NCBI GenBank assembly: GCA_047614125.1 | Contig: JBLHHI010000002.1 | Span: forward strand, 1-59,049 | Direction: 5' to 3' | Source: JBLHHI01 sp047614125 | Lineage (GTDB): Bacteria; Bacteroidota; Bacteroidia; NS11-12g; UBA9320 | DNA length: 59,049 bases | Part shown: piece after piece, positions 1 through 8,649 of the stretch | How positions within the stretch are numbered: the first letter of the stretch is position 1 | How the letters are laid out: each line of letters starts with the position of its first letter | The notes under the pieces: generated by a model | Database searches by the model: none | What the model saw: the letters and a program-made list of their open reading frames with translations, nothing else | Told to the model about the DNA's origin: nothing | Position numbers and translations under genes: made by a program

Positions 1-95
1 AAATCGGCATTGCAAGCTTACAGCCAGGTATGTATACCATTCATTTGGCATCCGACGGCATCATACGCAGATCAACCTTTATTGTTGCTCGATAA
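1..95 (+). CDS. C-terminal end of a T9SS-secreted protein (partial)
   Basis: The third forward frame is open from the left edge to a TAA at 93-95 and encodes about 30 residues. They include SLQPGMYTIHL and end in RRSTFIVAR. This is the typical last part of a type A T9SS sorting domain: a G-x-Y turn, beta strands, then a basic strand just before the stop. The rest of the gene lies to the left of the window, so its catalytic or adhesive part is unknown. The stop is one base before the ATG of the next gene at 97, which suggests co-transcription with the cupredoxin pair. The assignment rests on pattern recognition of a short tail. Confidence 0.7.
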   Translation, partial: IGIASLQPGMYTIHLASDGIIRRSTFIVAR

Positions 96-96
96 T

Positions 97-948
97 ATGG
101 TTAAGCGGATTCTGTTACTGATTCCGCTCATTATTCAAGGCCTTTGTTGCAATGCTCAATCGGATACGGTTCGAGTATACATCCAAGTTGGGAATGCTAC
201 CATGGTGGATGGCATTGAGATTAAAACCAAGAGCTTTACCACTTCAACTTCCTATAATTTTCAGAATCAGGTTATTTTCTTTAAATCAAATCAACCTACT
301 GTTCTGCGAATTATTAATGAAGACGTTATTGACCACACCTTACAATTTGGGCCATCATATAATTTCACGGTTTCAAGTCTTACAATCTTAGATACGAGCG
401 TAATATTTTTGACATCGGGTATCCTTGCCATTCACGATGTTAACAAAGTGGAACGCTATCTGGGTTTAGAAAGCATCTTGTCCTGCGCATCTTCAACGAC
501 CTTGAGTTATTTTTGGAACTTAAAAGAAATTCAATCCACTTTTAATGAGCAACTTTTTGATAACCAACTAGTTAGTTTCGATTCCTTTCGTCCAAACTAC
601 TTCCTTATAAACGGTTATAGCAATCCTGCATTGGCCAACGATACGCTTAGCAAGATTAGAGGAAGGGTTGGAGATACCTTGAGATTATACATCCACAATG
701 CCGGCAATTCGGTACACTCCCTTCACTTTCATGGCTATCATTTTACGGTTGAATCATCGAGTATTAAACCAGAATCGGTCGGTTGGATTAAAGACACCTA
801 TGCCGTATTGCCAAAAGAAAGTTTAAGCTTGATTATTGTTCCGGATAAGCCGGGAGAATACCCAGTTCATGATCACAACTTAGTTGCAGTTAGTGCTAAC
901 AGTTTCTATCCAAACGGCATGTTTACCACCATCGTTATAACCGAATGA
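97..948 (+). CDS. Cupredoxin-fold, multicopper-oxidase-like secreted protein
   Basis: This protein has 283 residues and begins with a Sec signal peptide (MVKRILLLIPLIIQGLCCNA). ATG 97 is chosen over the upstream TTG at 10 because it starts the signal peptide directly and follows the previous stop. Two cupredoxin-like regions are visible: a degenerate one at about 22-115 and a better one at about 165-283. The second carries H207-x2-H210-x-H212-G, the domain-3 motif of multicopper oxidases, and a V-H258-D-H260 segment. In classical oxidases the latter reads HCH, so the type 1 copper cysteine is replaced by Asp259 while the type 3 histidines remain. There is no T9SS tail. The stop overlaps the next gene by 4 nt (ATGA), so the two are probably translated together. 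The family is clear but an independent enzymatic function is doubtful. Confidence 0.8.
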   Translation: MVKRILLLIPLIIQGLCCNAQSDTVRVYIQVGNATMVDGIEIKTKSFTTSTSYNFQNQVIFFKSNQPTVLRIINEDVIDHTLQFGPSYNFTVSSLTILDTSVIFLTSGILAIHDVNKVERYLGLESILSCASSTTLSYFWNLKEIQSTFNEQLFDNQLVSFDSFRPNYFLINGYSNPALANDTLSKIRGRVGDTLRLYIHNAGNSVHSLHFHGYHFTVESSSIKPESVGWIKDTYAVLPKESLSLIIVPDKPGEYPVHDHNLVAVSANSFYPNGMFTTIVITE

Positions 949-2135
949 AATGGATTACCTCCATCTGCCTATTCCTGATTACGTGGAACTGCTACGGTCA
1001 AAATTCAACGTTGTTAATATCCAGAACAACGGGCACAAAAACCATGCACGATGGACGAGAAATTACCGTGTTCGGGTTCAGTCAAAAACTTTCTGAAAAT
1101 CCAGGAATACCTGGCCCAACTCTTGAATATTTCGAAGGCGATTCGGTTGTCATCGATCTATGGAACATTTCGCAATCATCTACGCATACCATCCACCTAC
1201 ATGGTTTAGACGTAAACCAAGAAAACGATGGCGTTCCGCACTTGTCGTTTGAAGTAGATCATATGGAGCATGGATTTTATCGCTTTATGGCACCGCACAG
1301 TGGAACTTATCTCTACCATTGTCATGTTGTTTCATCCATACATGTTCAGGCGGGTATGTATGGAATGCTCATCATTCACCCAAAAGATGAACCCAAAAAA
1401 ACTTGGAAAGATGGTTATTCCTATCGGAGCAGCTACAATTTCCTGTATTCCGAAATAGATTCAAAATGGCATACCGACAGTGTTTTAGAACATTCTCGCG
1501 ATCATTCAAAAGTGCGAATACCCCGCTACGATCCGGAATATTTTTTGGCAAACGGAAAAAGTGAAACCGAATGGGATAGCCTTGGATTTCCAACAAATGA
1601 AAACACCTACCTGCGATTGGCTAATCTGGGTTTTATGGGCAATCGAATAATATTCCCGTCAACGTTAAATGCAAAGCTCATTGATTCGGATGGAAGGCCA
1701 CTTCCAACGCCGATATTTAAGGATACCCTCTTTGTATATCCTGGTGAGCGCTACGGTGTGCTCCTGACTCCTACAAAAGATGAAAGTGGTGAAATTGACG
1801 TTTCATACCTTGATATGAATACGCATATAATTAAAAACTCTTCCGTTCAAAAATATGCAGCAACCCCCTTTATTGGCGTTGAGCAAACCCCAAACAACTT
1901 TCTATTGTATCCCAACCCAACCACTGGCGAATTGTACATATCAGCAGGAACACACAACATTTCCTTCATAGAAATTTGGAACGTGAATGGATGCAAAGTA
2001 CACAGTTTCAAAGTTGATAATCGTTCAGAAATCCACCTAAATGTAAGGTCTTTGCCCATGGGTGATGGCCTCTACCTGCTTAAAATTCTTACCGAAAACG
2101 GAGAAGTTAGTTGGCGAAAAGTTATAGTGTTATAG
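945..2135 (+). CDS. Multicopper oxidase with T9SS type A sorting domain
   Basis: This is a secreted copper protein of 396 residues: a signal peptide (about 1-19), a first cupredoxin domain, a second weaker cupredoxin domain (about 180-310) and a T9SS type A sorting domain (about 317-396, starting LLYPNPTTGELYIS). The first domain has H81-x2-H84-x-H86-G and YH125-C126-H127 with H133 and M138. That is a complete type 1 copper set plus two HxH motifs for type 2/3 copper. A canonical domain 3 with a second pair of HxH motifs is missing here but present in the overlapping upstream gene. The likely role is oxidation of a small phenol or a metal ion outside the cell. The substrate cannot be read from the sequence. 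Confidence 0.85.
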   Translation: MKWITSICLFLITWNCYGQNSTLLISRTTGTKTMHDGREITVFGFSQKLSENPGIPGPTLEYFEGDSVVIDLWNISQSSTHTIHLHGLDVNQENDGVPHLSFEVDHMEHGFYRFMAPHSGTYLYHCHVVSSIHVQAGMYGMLIIHPKDEPKKTWKDGYSYRSSYNFLYSEIDSKWHTDSVLEHSRDHSKVRIPRYDPEYFLANGKSETEWDSLGFPTNENTYLRLANLGFMGNRIIFPSTLNAKLIDSDGRPLPTPIFKDTLFVYPGERYGVLLTPTKDESGEIDVSYLDMNTHIIKNSSVQKYAATPFIGVEQTPNNFLLYPNPTTGELYISAGTHNISFIEIWNVNGCKVHSFKVDNRSEIHLNVRSLPMGDGLYLLKILTENGEVSWRKVIVL

Positions 2136-2156
2136 CTTACGCTTCCTCTTTAAAAA

Positions 2157-2178
2157 AAATCCCGCTGGAGCGGGATTT
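2157..2178. terminator. Bidirectional Rho-independent terminator
   Basis: A perfect 10-bp inverted repeat (AAATCCCGCT / AGCGGGATTT) with a two-base centre lies between the convergent genes ending at 2135 and 2199. It is flanked by an A-run on one side and T-rich sequence on the other, so it could stop transcription from both directions. Confidence 0.8.
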
Positions 2179-2198
2179 AATTCAAATTGCTTAATGTT

Positions 2199-5100
2199 TT
2201 ATTGGATAATTAACCTTTTGGTAAACGAGCCTGTGAAACCTCTGTAAGTAACAAAGTAGATTCCTTTAGTAACGGGCCCCAAATTGATATTAATTTCTTC
2301 TGTACTGATTTCTGATTGATAAATGATTTGGCCAGTTGTGTTTTGAACAATCACTTGCATTCCTGTTTCAAGACCTGTTACGGCAAAACTGCCTTCCGAT
2401 GGATTTGGAAAAATGTTCCATACAATATTCTCATTCAGTTTTGCATCCAGTTTTATGGTTGAAGAATATTCAATGGATCCATCAAAATCTTGCTGCCGCA
2501 AACGGTAAAATCGAGTTTCATCTGGTAGGCAATTGTGATTATAAGCATAATTTGATATAGTGCTTTTGGATCCGTATCCATCCTGCCAAGAAACTTCAAA
2601 CCATTTGGTTGATCCTCGCTTGAATTCGATGCCGAATCCAGCATTTTTATTTTCGGATGCGGTTGACCAGGTTAAAACATCCTCATTTCCAATACGTTGA
2701 CCTTTAAACACAATCAGTTCTACAGGCAATGGGTTTATGTTGCTTCCTGTATTACCAATGGTAAAATCTCCAAATCCAGTTACCGTTGAAGAAGTAGATA
2801 CTGTACCTGAACTGGAAGTCCCAGATCCAGTGCCGGTTTCCTCTATCCAAGTAGAACCATTCCATCTTGCTGCTGTTAACTCGTTCACGTTTGCTGTATT
2901 TACTCCGCTGTTAGCGCCCCAACTCAAAGCAATACTGGCATCTGATGTTCCGGATAAACGACTCACATTAAAGTATTCAATTTGACTAACTTTGGTTAGC
3001 GGTGAGTTTATGGTAGACACATCTGTGTATGGCCTCTTAAAGTACTCCGCAGAATATTCTGTAGTGGACGAAGATGTGGGTGTAATGGTTACAGGTCTGT
3101 ATTCTCCATCTTTTCCAGTTGGGAGAATGAACCCTGAAGTAGATGAACTCGTTTTGGTTACTGGACCAGACAAATAGCTTTGATCGCTGGCACCGGAAAC
3201 GGTTGCGCTTGCGCCCAAATTAATTATATCAGAAGTGGTGGAATAAATGTTGCCATCCGTTAAAGTTAACCCTGACGTAACGCTAATTGGGTTATTCAAG
3301 GTTAAGCCAGTACTCGATGCATTGTTCATTATAAGTTTTCCAAAGATTGTTGCACCAGTTATACTTTGTGCAACACTTGCATCGAAAGAAACACCACCTG
3401 TACCAGATGTAAAAGTTCCATTGTTGGTCCAATTGCCATAAGTTGATAAAACATCTGAAGTGCTGATCACAACTGTGGCTCCAGATTCTATCGACATATC
3501 CTTACAAAGCGCACCACTTGCATCAATATCTGGCATGTTGGGTGCTATAGCAGGAATGTTTACATCGGTGGTTACAGTTGGAATGCCACCACACCAATTG
3601 GAGCTGGTAAACCAATCTGTATCAGTTGTTCCCAACCAGCTTCCGGGTTGCACAACAGTGACTGATGCAGTATTGGTTAACTCGGTTGGGCAAGCAGTTG
3701 GACTTGGGCCTGTTGCATAAATATTATATGTTTTGTTAGCAGTTAGATTACCGGTATTGAAGTTAATCGTCGAACCGGTGCCAATAACCGGGGAACCAAC
3801 GGGGCTGTCGTCTGAATCATCTCGGAGCTGATAGCTGTAACCACTTTCGGATCCTGCAATGCTAATAGTGCTGGATGATCCTGAGCAAATTGGGTTAATG
3901 GCCGAAACGGCCAACGACGAATCTGGAATTGGATTAACGGTAATAACAACACTGTCGGTGAGCGCAGATGTGCAGCTTGCAGGTGATAATTTAACGGCAT
4001 TTACGTCAAGTGTTGTGCTGGTTGAAATACTACCTGAAGTTAAGTATACATCCGCGCCGTTACCCAAAACCGAAGCGCCTGTCTTGCTTGCTCCATTGTA
4101 TAATTGATAGATAATTCCAGATTCAGAACTTATAACTCTAACATTAGAAACCACACTTCCTTCGCATATCGCAGTATCCGCAGGGTCTACGGTAAGCGAA
4201 GTACTTGGTGCAGTACAGGCCACTTCAACAGCTGAAGAAGGGCTGCTTTCGCAATTACCAGTAGAAGTAGCAGTTGCAGTAACATATCCAGAGGCATATA
4301 AGTCGTAACTCGCAATGTTGTTAACGGTCCAGACACCACCCGAAACTGTCGGCGTTGAACCAATTTGAACGCCATCAACATATAGAGTTATAACATCGGT
4401 ATTAGTTCCCGTTCCAATTACGGTGTCAACCCCTTCTGTGATAGGAGAAGAGGTAATGATTACTGAGTTGGTTGTTTTTGAACCAACAAATACTGAATCA
4501 GAGAAGGAACTTTGAACACCACCTGTTATGGTTGACTTGGCGGTAATTGTATCTCCACCTGTAAAGGTTGTGCTGGATATGGTTGCCGTCCAGCTGCCAT
4601 TTGAATTTACTGTGGTTGTTGGAGTTGTTGCAGAACCATTTTTGAAAACTTCTATTACAGTTCCAGAAGCTTCTGTTGAATATCCCGATATAACATTTAT
4701 TGTACCGGTTGAGCAATAAGTTCCTGTAAGTATCGGAGCCACTGAATTTCTTGATACTGTTTTGGAGGCAGAGGCTGCAGATAAGCATAGGCCACTCGTG
4801 CCAATTGCTTTGGCAGTTACAATCTGACCAAATGTAAAAGTCATGCTTACAATGCTCCAAATACCTGAACCATTTGCAGTTACTGAACCAACTCGTTCTC
4901 CATCCACATACAAAATTATGTTAGCATTTGCAACAGATGTTCCTTCCACGGTTGTTGTTGTAATTAATATTGTATCTGTAGTTATGGCCGGAGTTGCTGT
5001 TGCAGACCCTCCGCCAACGCAAACCCAAATTCCTGAAGATTCACACTGGCCAGACATGGTTGCCGTAACGCGGTGGGGGCCTTTATTTAGGCATTTAGCT

Positions 5101-6584
5101 CCTGCTGAGTTGCAATTTATAGAGGCACCATCCGCTGTACACTTCCATAAGAAATTATCGGTAGTAGGCGATAGGGCGCTTGGCAGGCTTGGCGCAGTGA
5201 TCGTATTTGGGGTTCCACTCGCAAAAGTAGTTCCACCACCGGCTGTTAACGGTGTTGTACTTGATCCTTCATACACTTTTATTACTACTCCAACCTCCGC
5301 AATGCCTTGTATACTTTTGCCGCAATGTGCTCCACTTATTGGATCATTTGAGCAAACGACACCAACAATTGTCAATCCACAATTATTTGTCGATTCTGAT
5401 TTCCCTGTTGCTATAGCAGATGCGCCAATAGTATCATCCGTCGTTAGTGCTGGGCTAATATCGTTTAATACCCAAGCCCCACTCAAAACGGTCGTGTCTC
5501 CAATAGAAATCCCGTTTTTATATACTGTAATGATGGTGCCATCAGCTGCTGCTGATGTTCCACTTACTGAGGTAGCTCCATTTGAAATGGGTCCCGTAAT
5601 CGTTGGGCAATCAGATCGAATTAATGAGGAAGCACATGCATTGGTTGCACAAGCGGGAGTAGATTTTTCTATAAGATTTAACAAGCATGATTCCCCGTCT
5701 CCACCGCAGATCGAATTGTCAACGCCAGCCATATCCGATCTTGAGCTTGCCGAGCCAATGCTCGACTTGCTCGCTGCCATATTGCTCATTACTGCCATTC
5801 GAAGTGGTGTTGACGTGGTTATACCAAAATCAGCAGCAATGTGTGCAAAGGGAACAAAAAAGTCGAGAAAATAGTCTGGGTTGTCACATTCGGCACTAAG
5901 AGCAATTGATTTTTGATAATTGGTTGTGCCATTATACGATCTAACAATGGTGGGACTTGCGGTACCGCGAGCGTCGTAAACATATACCCCAAACCAAGTG
6001 GCCAGCACAATTTCTATCTCAAAGCCTGGATTTCCAACCGTGTAATCCAGATCGGCATTGGGTCCACTGGAACCAAACTTTCCGTCTGTATCAATCATAA
6101 TGCTGTAACTCTTAGCGTTGGTAGCCACATTACCCATTCTCAAACGGAACATCCAGTTGTTCGAAGTATCTAGATAACGTTGAGCCGGGTCACGATCTCC
6201 TTCATCCACAAAATCCGTAAAACTACAACTGGGGCCACGATCTAAATCTCCATCGGGTTCGTTTGATGGAAAAGAAAGGCTGGTGTACGCAATTTCACTT
6301 TGGGTTTGATCATCGGTTGTGAACCCGGTAACGGATTGAGAAACCCATCCATCGGTATTGGGATCTAAAACAGCCTGGCCAGCACCCGTTGCAGGTTCGA
6401 AAATCATGCCCGGCGTTTGAGCCAAAACAGGATTGTACATAGAGCATAAAAAAATCAGTAAAATTAAGACATGAACCGTGTTGTCAATAATAACCGGATC
6501 ATCTTCTTTACACGATGAAAGGCTTATGCCAGAAACAACTGCCATAATCATTAATAGTTTGCTTGTTCTTTTCTTGAATATCAT
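2199..6584 (-). CDS. Giant Ig-like repeat surface protein, T9SS type A sorting domain
   Basis: This 1461-residue cell-surface or secreted protein has an N-terminal module (about 57-310: PGMIFEPATGAG, then SEIAYTSL, DTDGKFG) of a kind seen at the front of large Bacteroidota T9SS proteins. Repeated Ig-like beta-sandwich segments follow (about 320-760, each with a GT..ITVYKNG or LYVDG strand), then PKD/SprB-like segments (about 770-960), a region with ANWxNNGTF-like and GDGEYRPVTI-like strands (about 990-1200), and a PLPVELIVFKG linker domain. The sorting domain occupies about 1385-1461 (NIFPNPSEGSFAVTG, ending RLIIQ). The N-terminus is odd: a lipoprotein signal (LSSC at Cys25) is followed at once by a second hydrophobic signal (37-55, ending VLA). 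An adhesin or matrix role is an inference. Confidence 0.8.
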   Translation of the reverse strand: MIFKKRTSKLLMIMAVVSGISLSSCKEDDPVIIDNTVHVLILLIFLCSMYNPVLAQTPGMIFEPATGAGQAVLDPNTDGWVSQSVTGFTTDDQTQSEIAYTSLSFPSNEPDGDLDRGPSCSFTDFVDEGDRDPAQRYLDTSNNWMFRLRMGNVATNAKSYSIMIDTDGKFGSSGPNADLDYTVGNPGFEIEIVLATWFGVYVYDARGTASPTIVRSYNGTTNYQKSIALSAECDNPDYFLDFFVPFAHIAADFGITTSTPLRMAVMSNMAASKSSIGSASSRSDMAGVDNSICGGDGESCLLNLIEKSTPACATNACASSLIRSDCPTITGPISNGATSVSGTSAAADGTIITVYKNGISIGDTTVLSGAWVLNDISPALTTDDTIGASAIATGKSESTNNCGLTIVGVVCSNDPISGAHCGKSIQGIAEVGVVIKVYEGSSTTPLTAGGGTTFASGTPNTITAPSLPSALSPTTDNFLWKCTADGASINCNSAGAKCLNKGPHRVTATMSGQCESSGIWVCVGGGSATATPAITTDTILITTTTVEGTSVANANIILYVDGERVGSVTANGSGIWSIVSMTFTFGQIVTAKAIGTSGLCLSAASASKTVSRNSVAPILTGTYCSTGTINVISGYSTEASGTVIEVFKNGSATTPTTTVNSNGSWTATISSTTFTGGDTITAKSTITGGVQSSFSDSVFVGSKTTNSVIITSSPITEGVDTVIGTGTNTDVITLYVDGVQIGSTPTVSGGVWTVNNIASYDLYASGYVTATATSTGNCESSPSSAVEVACTAPSTSLTVDPADTAICEGSVVSNVRVISSESGIIYQLYNGASKTGASVLGNGADVYLTSGSISTSTTLDVNAVKLSPASCTSALTDSVVITVNPIPDSSLAVSAINPICSGSSSTISIAGSESGYSYQLRDDSDDSPVGSPVIGTGSTINFNTGNLTANKTYNIYATGPSPTACPTELTNTASVTVVQPGSWLGTTDTDWFTSSNWCGGIPTVTTDVNIPAIAPNMPDIDASGALCKDMSIESGATVVISTSDVLSTYGNWTNNGTFTSGTGGVSFDASVAQSITGATIFGKLIMNNASSTGLTLNNPISVTSGLTLTDGNIYSTTSDIINLGASATVSGASDQSYLSGPVTKTSSSTSGFILPTGKDGEYRPVTITPTSSSTTEYSAEYFKRPYTDVSTINSPLTKVSQIEYFNVSRLSGTSDASIALSWGANSGVNTANVNELTAARWNGSTWIEETGTGSGTSSSGTVSTSSTVTGFGDFTIGNTGSNINPLPVELIVFKGQRIGNEDVLTWSTASENKNAGFGIEFKRGSTKWFEVSWQDGYGSKSTISNYAYNHNCLPDETRFYRLRQQDFDGSIEYSSTIKLDAKLNENIVWNIFPNPSEGSFAVTGLETGMQVIVQNTTGQIIYQSEISTEEININLGPVTKGIYFVTYRGFTGSFTKRLIIQ

Positions 6585-6761
6585 TTTCTCTTTCTTTTAT
6601 TGGTGCAAAGAGACAACGTTGATGTTACGGGAATGTTAAATCCAGCTTATCAAACTATGAAATCAAACACTTCGACCAATTAATTTTGACGTTATATGCC
6701 CTTATTTTACTTGTCATGCAGAGGAGTGTTGTGGCCAAATTATCGTTTATTTGATGTTTAA

Positions 6762-6794
6762 TTTGCATTGTAAGCGTTTATAAACGTATCTTCG
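6762..6794 (+). promoter_or_regulatory. Putative Bacteroidota-type promoter with internal palindrome
   Basis: The 285-bp divergent gap 6585-6869 contains TTTG at 6762-6765 and TATCTTCG at 6787-6794, spaced like the -33 TTTG and -7 TAnnTTTG elements of Bacteroidota sigma factors. It lies about 75 bp upstream of the ATG at 6870. Between the two boxes is a perfect 12-bp palindrome (CGTTTATAAACG, 6775-6786), a plausible operator. Nothing else was recognised in this gap. Confidence 0.3.
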
Positions 6795-6869
6795 CGTAAT
6801 TAAGAATTGCAATTGACCAATGTCAAGATTACCCAGACAGGGACGCAACTACTCTTTGTGCTTATCGAA

Positions 6870-8486
6870 ATGAAATTAAGACTTATTCTGCTGTATTTTC
6901 TTTCAGCGTGGATGATTTTGAGTGAAGAGGCCAATGCCCAGATCGCAATTTCAACCACCAAGCCGGTGATCACATCGTGCCAAGAGTCGGATTCAATCAT
7001 CGTAGTTCTCACCACCACCACCACCACCACCACCACCAACACCACCACCTCAGCTTCTTTAGACAGTATAGAGTATCAACCTTCACTGCCTACTAATGTA
7101 CATTATGTTGTTTCCAGCATGCGCATGTTTTCTGAGGAAAATAAATCCAACCTCAATCAGCCCATCTTTCGTTTCTCCAATTCACTTAGTGCCGGATCGA
7201 GTCTTCGTTTTTCCTATGTATTACGAGGCGGTTGTAGTTTGGATGATCAATATCCATTAATCACTCATATCCTGAATGCGTACAGCAGGAGTTTGAGCAC
7301 AAACCTTACACAAATTGATACCATACCTACGTTCATAACTCCAGATTTATCCCTCATTTCACAAACAGTTACCGGAGGGTTTTATACCAATATTGGAGAC
7401 ACCTTCCAACTCAATTTAATGGTTGGAAATAATGCTTTTGCCTCGGTCGAAAGCTTTCAACTAAAACTGGTAACCGGGAATAGCATCGTTCCATTAACCA
7501 TACGTGGAGCTTCTTTAAGCGTGAGCAATGACACCGCTACCTACCTATTTAGCAACAGCAAAACCAGCAAAAGCAATTTAATTAGTGGTATACCACTTCG
7601 AATGGATGGTTGTAATAATCACACATTAAAAATCATACTTCCATGGGGTTGCACCTCAAATTTATGCAACACGATTCACAAAAACATGGGCAGCGTTAAG
7701 AAGATTGATAATGCGAATCTCCAAACCAATACTTCCATTCTTGGAGCAAACGCTGCGGATGTAAGTTCTTGTAAATCGGATACCGTGCGGTACAACTGTA
7801 AAAACACGAGCACGGAACCCAACATTGTCGGTTCTGGAACTCTATGTAATCTGGTGTTGGGATTCGCCATCTACAATCAAGCCAAGTTTAAAGCAAATGG
7901 CATTGCGCGATACTCGCATCTCATAATTGGAACTACCACATTTAACTTCGACACCCTTCAGGCGATACGAAGCAACCGTATGGAATTGAACAATCTTTTC
8001 ACTTCCGACCCAGATGGAGACCGTGGTTTGATGGATGCGGATGGCGAAGAAGAAGTTGTAGTCTATCCAAACGATGGATCGTATATCACAACCTTAATTG
8101 CCACAAACCAATATGGATGTGCTGACACCAGTATATCATTCGATTCAATAACAACTAACCGAAAATTATTCATTGCAAATTCCTTCAGCCCGAACAACGA
8201 TGGGAACAACGATGATTTTGGTATTCGTGTAAATGGAAGTGTAAATGGATATGAACTGATAATTTCCAATCGTTGGGGAGAACAAATAATGGTGACCAAT
8301 GATCCTGAAGAACGTTGGGTTGGAGCGTATATGGGTGAAGACGTGGCAAGAAGGCATGTATTTCTACACCTTGTTTGTGGTTCAAGATGGAGGAATAATT
8401 GTTTCAAGAAAGGGTTAAATACGAGTATTACGATAAAGAAATTAGTCACAAGATGGCACAAGAAATCACCTGAAAGGGTTAGATAA
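6870..8486 (+). CDS. Gliding-motility-associated (T9SS type B) surface protein, frameshifted near its C-terminus
   Basis: ATG 6870 starts a clean signal peptide (MKLRLILLYFLSAW...EEANA), so it is preferred over the TTG at 6807. The body is beta-rich and Cys-containing. It has a run of nine threonines, TN and three more threonines encoded by an ACC tract at 7011-7048. The C-terminus opens a type B sorting domain (NSFSPNNDGNNDDFGI, then ELIISNRWGEQIM). After Asp-Val at 8345 the frame gives an uncharacteristic basic tail. With one fewer A at about 8348-8349 it would read VAEGMYFYTLFVVQDGGIIV and end SRKG with a stop at 8416-8418, the expected end of this domain. The gene is therefore frameshifted, either truly or through a sequencing error. 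The predicted intact length is about 515 residues. Confidence 0.75.
   Translation: MKLRLILLYFLSAWMILSEEANAQIAISTTKPVITSCQESDSIIVVLTTTTTTTTTNTTTSASLDSIEYQPSLPTNVHYVVSSMRMFSEENKSNLNQPIFRFSNSLSAGSSLRFSYVLRGGCSLDDQYPLITHILNAYSRSLSTNLTQIDTIPTFITPDLSLISQTVTGGFYTNIGDTFQLNLMVGNNAFASVESFQLKLVTGNSIVPLTIRGASLSVSNDTATYLFSNSKTSKSNLISGIPLRMDGCNNHTLKIILPWGCTSNLCNTIHKNMGSVKKIDNANLQTNTSILGANAADVSSCKSDTVRYNCKNTSTEPNIVGSGTLCNLVLGFAIYNQAKFKANGIARYSHLIIGTTTFNFDTLQAIRSNRMELNNLFTSDPDGDRGLMDADGEEEVVVYPNDGSYITTLIATNQYGCADTSISFDSITTNRKLFIANSFSPNNDGNNDDFGIRVNGSVNGYELIISNRWGEQIMVTNDPEERWVGAYMGEDVARRHVFLHLVCGSRWRNNCFKKGLNTSITIKKLVTRWHKKSPERVR
7011..7048 (+). repeat. ACC trinucleotide tract coding for polythreonine
   Basis: Near-perfect ACC repeats (one AAC interruption) encode nine Thr, one Asn and three Thr just after the mature N-terminus of the type B sorting protein. 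Length changes by whole units would keep the frame. Confidence 0.9.
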
Positions 8487-8509
8487 GAGTGATTTAGTAG
8501 TTACTTATC

Positions 8510-8539
8510 GGAGTCCTGCGAGACGCAGGACTCCATTTT
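8510..8539. terminator. Rho-independent terminator
   Basis: A perfect 11-bp stem (GGAGTCCTGCG at 8510-8520 and its complement at 8524-8534) has an AGA loop and is followed by ATTTTT. It terminates the frameshifted type B sorting gene. Confidence 0.85.
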
Positions 8540-8607
8540 TGTTTCTGAATTTTACCGCGTTTGAGACTATTTGATTTAGATTCCGAGTTTGGTGCGGGGA
8601 ATGATGC

Positions 8608-8622
8608 GACCCCGCCGGGGTC
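8608..8622. repeat. GC-rich palindrome in intergenic DNA
   Basis: GACCCC-GCC-GGGGTC forms a 6-bp stem in AT-rich surroundings between the terminator at 8510 and the repeat element at 8650. It resembles the GACCCCG..CGGGGTC palindromes scattered between genes in some Bacteroidota, but only one copy was seen in this window. Confidence 0.5.
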
Positions 8623-8649
8623 AGAAATATCTATATTCATCGTTCTATA

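Noticed and set aside
10..96. Upstream extension of the first cupredoxin gene from a TTG
   Set aside because: The stretch overlaps the T9SS tail of the preceding gene in another frame, and ATG 97 begins a proper signal peptide.
4843..5874. Open frame of 343 codons on the + strand, opposite the giant Ig-like gene
   Set aside because: It is antisense to a protein with clear domains and a sorting signal, has a Val/Pro-rich composition expected of a shadow frame, and matches no family I recognise.
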